Program-made: the position numbers and the translations under genes
The notes under the pieces: generated by a model
What the model was told of the DNA's origin: nothing
The model's input: only the letters and a program-made list of their open reading frames with translations
The model's database searches: none
Shown here: positions 61,809-64,000 of the stretch, piece after piece
Position numbering within the stretch: position 1 is the first letter of the stretch
Layout of the letters: the number at the start of each line of letters is the position of its first letter
Assembly (NCBI RefSeq): GCF_003344535.1
Contig: NZ_QPKS01000003.1
Location: 1 to 64,000, forward strand
Direction: 5' to 3'
Length of the DNA stretch: 64,000 bases
Source of the DNA: Exiguobacterium flavidum
GTDB lineage: Bacteria > Bacillota > Bacilli > Exiguobacteriales > Exiguobacteriaceae

Positions 61809-63245
61809 TCACGATTCCATCCCGAGTGCATCAATCACATCCGTCGCGAGCATCGTCGAGGGCGCCTTCCGGACGGCGGTCGAGGCCGCCGCGTACCAGG
61901 CGACGCCCGCAGCGAGCAACCGTCCCGTCTCCCAGTCACTGTAATGGCTCCTGCTTTGTGCAAGGAGAGCAGTCAACAGACCGAACAGCGCATCGCCCGT
62001 CCCGCCTTTCGCGAGGCCACTCGATCCGCCTGCGACGACATACCCATTACCGTCAGGTTCCGCGATGAAGACGCTCTCTGTCTTCAAGACGACGTAGACA
62101 CCGTGTTTCGCCGCGTACCCGCTTGCATGACCGATCGGATCATCGGCGACGTCACTCGCATGTATGCCGTTCAGTTTCGCGAACTCGCCAAGATGAGGCG
62201 TGATGACGAGCGGTGCCGAACGTTTCGGATAATCTGCGTGCAAGAGTGCCCCCGCGTCGAGGACGAGCGGGATTTCCGACTCGAACAACACGCCGAGCCA
62301 TTCGCCGACCTTTCGTTGATCATCGAGCCCGGGACCGATTCCTGCCGCGGTCGCTTGGTCCAACATCTCGCTAATCGCCTGCGTCTCCTGCTCGATCAGC
62401 ATCGCCTCCGGCAAATTCACTGTGATCGCAAGACGCGATGCCTCCGGACAAGCCACCTGCAGTTTTCCCGCACCTGCGCGCAGACAGGCTCTCGCGGCCA
62501 TCTGAATCGATCCTGGCATCTTCCTGCTTCCGCCGACGAGCAGAGCCGTCCCGTACGTCCCTTTGTGACCGAACTTGTCACGCGCGAGCAACGGTTCGAT
62601 TTCCTGCGCTTCCACCAAGCGCCAATCCGACTGATCAGGAAGACCGATGTCGATTCGGACGAGCTCACCATAATAAGGGGATGTCTTTTTCAGGAAGGCT
62701 GAGAATTTGTAGGCATGGAGAGAACAGGTGACATCCGCCATGATCGCCTTACCTGTGAATCCGTTCGCATCGTCCGCCGGTACACCGCTCGGGACGTCGA
62801 TCGCGTATAGTACCGCACCATTCTCCCGCATCCGTCCAGTCCGTTCGATCCATTCCGCGAGCACCGGGTTCTCCCGGCTTGGATCATAACCGATACCATA
62901 CATGGCGTCGACGATGACATCGTAGTGGTCTTTTTCCTCGCGATCGATCCCGAAGTTCGCCGCATATTCCGCGTGGATCCGTGCATGTTCCGTTTTCGGC
63001 TTGCCGGCGGGTGCGACGACCGTGACGGCATGGCCGTCCCGTGCAAGTTCGCGAGCGACGACGTAGCCGTCCCCCCCATTATTGCCTGTACCGCAGAGGA
63101 CGAGGATGCTATTCTTACCGTTTATCCGCTTTTTCATCTCGCCGGCTATCCCCGCGCCGGCCCTCTCCATCAACACGGCCGGAGGAAGCCCCTTCTGTTC
63201 CGACCACGCGTCGATTCGTCTGATTTGTTCAGAACTGCATATCAC
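61809..63245 (-). CDS. nnrD: Bifunctional NAD(P)HX epimerase / ADP-dependent dehydratase
   Basis: 478 aa, GTG start at 63245 (GGAGGTG 6 nt upstream). N-terminal YjeF_N epimerase domain (about 1-205) with VLCGTGNNGGDGYVVAREL and IDVPSGVPAD. C-terminal ribokinase-like dehydratase domain (about 215-478) with GSRKMPGSIQMAARACLRAGAG, ITPHLGEFAKL and SSGLAKGGTGDALFGL. It repairs hydrated NAD(P)H. Separated from zur by a terminator. Confidence 0.94.
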   Translation of the reverse strand: MICSSEQIRRIDAWSEQKGLPPAVLMERAGAGIAGEMKKRINGKNSILVLCGTGNNGGDGYVVARELARDGHAVTVVAPAGKPKTEHARIHAEYAANFGIDREEKDHYDVIVDAMYGIGYDPSRENPVLAEWIERTGRMRENGAVLYAIDVPSGVPADDANGFTGKAIMADVTCSLHAYKFSAFLKKTSPYYGELVRIDIGLPDQSDWRLVEAQEIEPLLARDKFGHKGTYGTALLVGGSRKMPGSIQMAARACLRAGAGKLQVACPEASRLAITVNLPEAMLIEQETQAISEMLDQATAAGIGPGLDDQRKVGEWLGVLFESEIPLVLDAGALLHADYPKRSAPLVITPHLGEFAKLNGIHASDVADDPIGHASGYAAKHGVYVVLKTESVFIAEPDGNGYVVAGGSSGLAKGGTGDALFGLLTALLAQSRSHYSDWETGRLLAAGVAWYAAASTAVRKAPSTMLATDVIDALGMES

Positions 63246-63286
63246 GAACCTCACCTCCACTCGGATATTCCCCTTCACCAGAAATG

Positions 63287-63317
63287 AAAAACGCCCTTCC
63301 TCTCGCAAGGATGGGCG
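63287..63317 (-). terminator. Rho-independent terminator after zur
   Basis: Minus strand CGCCC-A-TCCT with AGGA-A-GGGCG (one A-A mismatch), T5. Confidence 0.75.
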
Positions 63318-63326
63318 AATCGTACA

Positions 63327-63752
63327 TCAATTCTTCAGGCATGCCGCGCAGCGGCCGTAGATTTCGAACTTGTGGTCCTCGATCTCGAAGCCCGATTCAT
63401 TGACCGGGCCGAGCCACTCCATCGGACAGACGTCGAGCGTCTCCGTCTTCCCGCATGAGCGGCAGATCAGATGATGGTGATGGGTGCCGGAGACGCAGGC
63501 AGCCCGGTATTTCATCTCTCCGTCAAGTTCGGTCGTCTCGAGTATGTCGATCGCAGCGAAATCGTTCAAATTGCGATAGATCGTATCATAACTGAGCGAC
63601 GGGTGAGAGAGGCGCAGTTCCTCAGCGACCTCCCGCGCGCTGACGTAACGGTTCGCTTCGAACAGGTAGCCGAGGAGGTCTAGCCGCTTCGGCGTCATCT
63701 TGAACCCGGACGTCTTCATGCGTTCACGCGCTCTTTCGAGTTGTTTTCCCAT
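63327..63752 (-). CDS. zur: Zinc uptake regulator Zur (Fur family)
   Basis: 141 aa. Winged helix (about 15-75: TPKRLDLLGYLFEANRYVSAREVAEEL, SYDTIYRNLNDF). Structural zinc site from CRSCGK and CAACLKN, regulatory site in THHHHLICRSC. The DNA-binding helix and context (it overlaps the znuB 3' end by 29 bp) mark it as Zur rather than Fur or PerR. It would repress zinc uptake and zinc-free ribosomal paralogues when zinc is sufficient. Confidence 0.93.
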   Translation of the reverse strand: MGKQLERARERMKTSGFKMTPKRLDLLGYLFEANRYVSAREVAEELRLSHPSLSYDTIYRNLNDFAAIDILETTELDGEMKYRAACVSGTHHHHLICRSCGKTETLDVCPMEWLGPVNESGFEIEDHKFEIYGRCAACLKN

Positions 63753-64000
63753 GGTGCTTCCCTCCTACGAATCGTTCAGCGGACATGACGATGATAAGTT
63801 CAAGTACGGCGAGCATGACGATCATCCCGCCCGGCGCGAGATCGAACTGGTAGGCGAGGATGAGTCCGGCGATGGTCGCGACCTCCCCGAACACGATCGA
63901 CCAGAAGATGGTCGCCTTGAAGCTCTTCGCGAAGCGGAGAGCCGCTGCGACCGGTAAGGTGATCAGGCTCGACACGAGCAGAATACCGACGATCCGCATG
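63724..64000 (-). CDS. znuB: Zinc ABC transporter permease ZnuB, C-terminal part (cut by window end)
   Basis: The last 91 residues are visible; the start lies beyond the window. VGILLVSSLITLPVAAALRFAKSFK and ATIAGLILAYQFDLAPGGMIVMLAVLELIIVM are the conserved end of ABC-3 metal permeases. Overlaps zur, giving an adcB/znuB-zur unit. Confidence 0.88.
   Translation of the reverse strand, partial: MRIVGILLVSSLITLPVAAALRFAKSFKATIFWSIVFGEVATIAGLILAYQFDLAPGGMIVMLAVLELIIVMSAERFVGGKHHGKTTRKSA

Noticed and set aside
1-64000. CRISPR arrays, prophage, restriction-modification or toxin-antitoxin systems
   Set aside because: No regularly spaced repeats, phage structural genes or recognisable defence genes were seen; the only mobile DNA is the IS at the left edge.

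Overview
The window looks like chromosomal backbone from a low-GC-lineage firmicute with moderately high GC (roughly 50-55 % by eye), most likely an Exiguobacterium-type organism (Bacillales incertae sedis). Gene order follows the Bacillus subtilis yqi-yqh-yqg-yqf interval closely. The sporulation blocks that interrupt that interval in Bacillus (spoIVB between recN and spo0A, spoIIIA between accB and efp) are absent, while spo0A itself remains. Species assignment is inference from synteny and protein character; no rRNA is present to confirm it.

Layout. 1-1666: a complete IS3-family (IS150-like) element whose left end coincides with the first base of the window. 1.7-19 kb, mostly minus strand: spo0A, recN, argR, tlyA, dxs, ispA, xseBA, folD, nusB, accCB, efp, an Xaa-Pro peptidase, aroQ, then yqhQ-yqhP (plus strand), hpt, mntR, lipM and plus-strand yqhL. 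19.6-20.3 kb: a DUF402 pseudogene carrying two in-frame TAA codons. 20.4-24.3 kb: glycine cleavage operon gcvT-gcvPA-gcvPB. 24.5-28.8 kb: aroK plus the complete seven-gene comG pseudopilus operon. 28.9-39.8 kb: mgsR, small conserved membrane genes (yqgY, yqgW), a metallo-beta-lactamase hydrolase, ltaS, glcK, yqgQ, M42 peptidase, rhomboid protease, GNAT, ldh, DUF92, 5-FTHF cyclo-ligase, rpmG. 39.9-42.8 kb: a GH57 glucan-branching-type enzyme fused to half of a GT4 glycosyltransferase, with an HTH-DUF4912 gene upstream. 43-47.5 kb: pstSCAB-phoU with a clear PhoP box. 47.6-52.2 kb: pbpA, sodA, a cytoplasmic alpha-amylase, and two tRNA genes that both have a CAT anticodon. 52.4-58.6 kb, plus strand: membrane protein, ispG, a MATE exporter translationally coupled to bifunctional glutathione synthetase gshF, and a HAD phosphatase. 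58.7-61.7 kb: a GntR/YtrA-type ABC operon. 61.8-64 kb: NAD(P)HX repair enzyme, zur, and the end of znuB, cut by the window edge.

Functionally these are housekeeping modules: isoprenoid precursors (dxs, ispA, ispG), C1 and folate metabolism (folD, yqgN, gcv), fatty-acid initiation (accBC), DNA repair (recN, xseAB), competence, phosphate uptake, metal homeostasis (mntR, zur/znuB, sodA) and alpha-glucan metabolism. Visible regulation includes a FapR-like operator on accBC, tandem Rex-like sites at ldh, a PhoP box at pstS, a GntR operator and many Rho-independent terminators.

The less ordinary observations are two genes (hpt and comGC) whose Shine-Dalgarno sequence is separated from the start codon by a hairpin, the doubly stopped DUF402 gene, the GH57/half-GT4 fusion, the MATE-gshF coupling, a C-minus L33, and the clean loss of sporulation loci around a retained spo0A. 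I did not find a convincing defence island, prophage, CRISPR array or wholly new multi-gene system.
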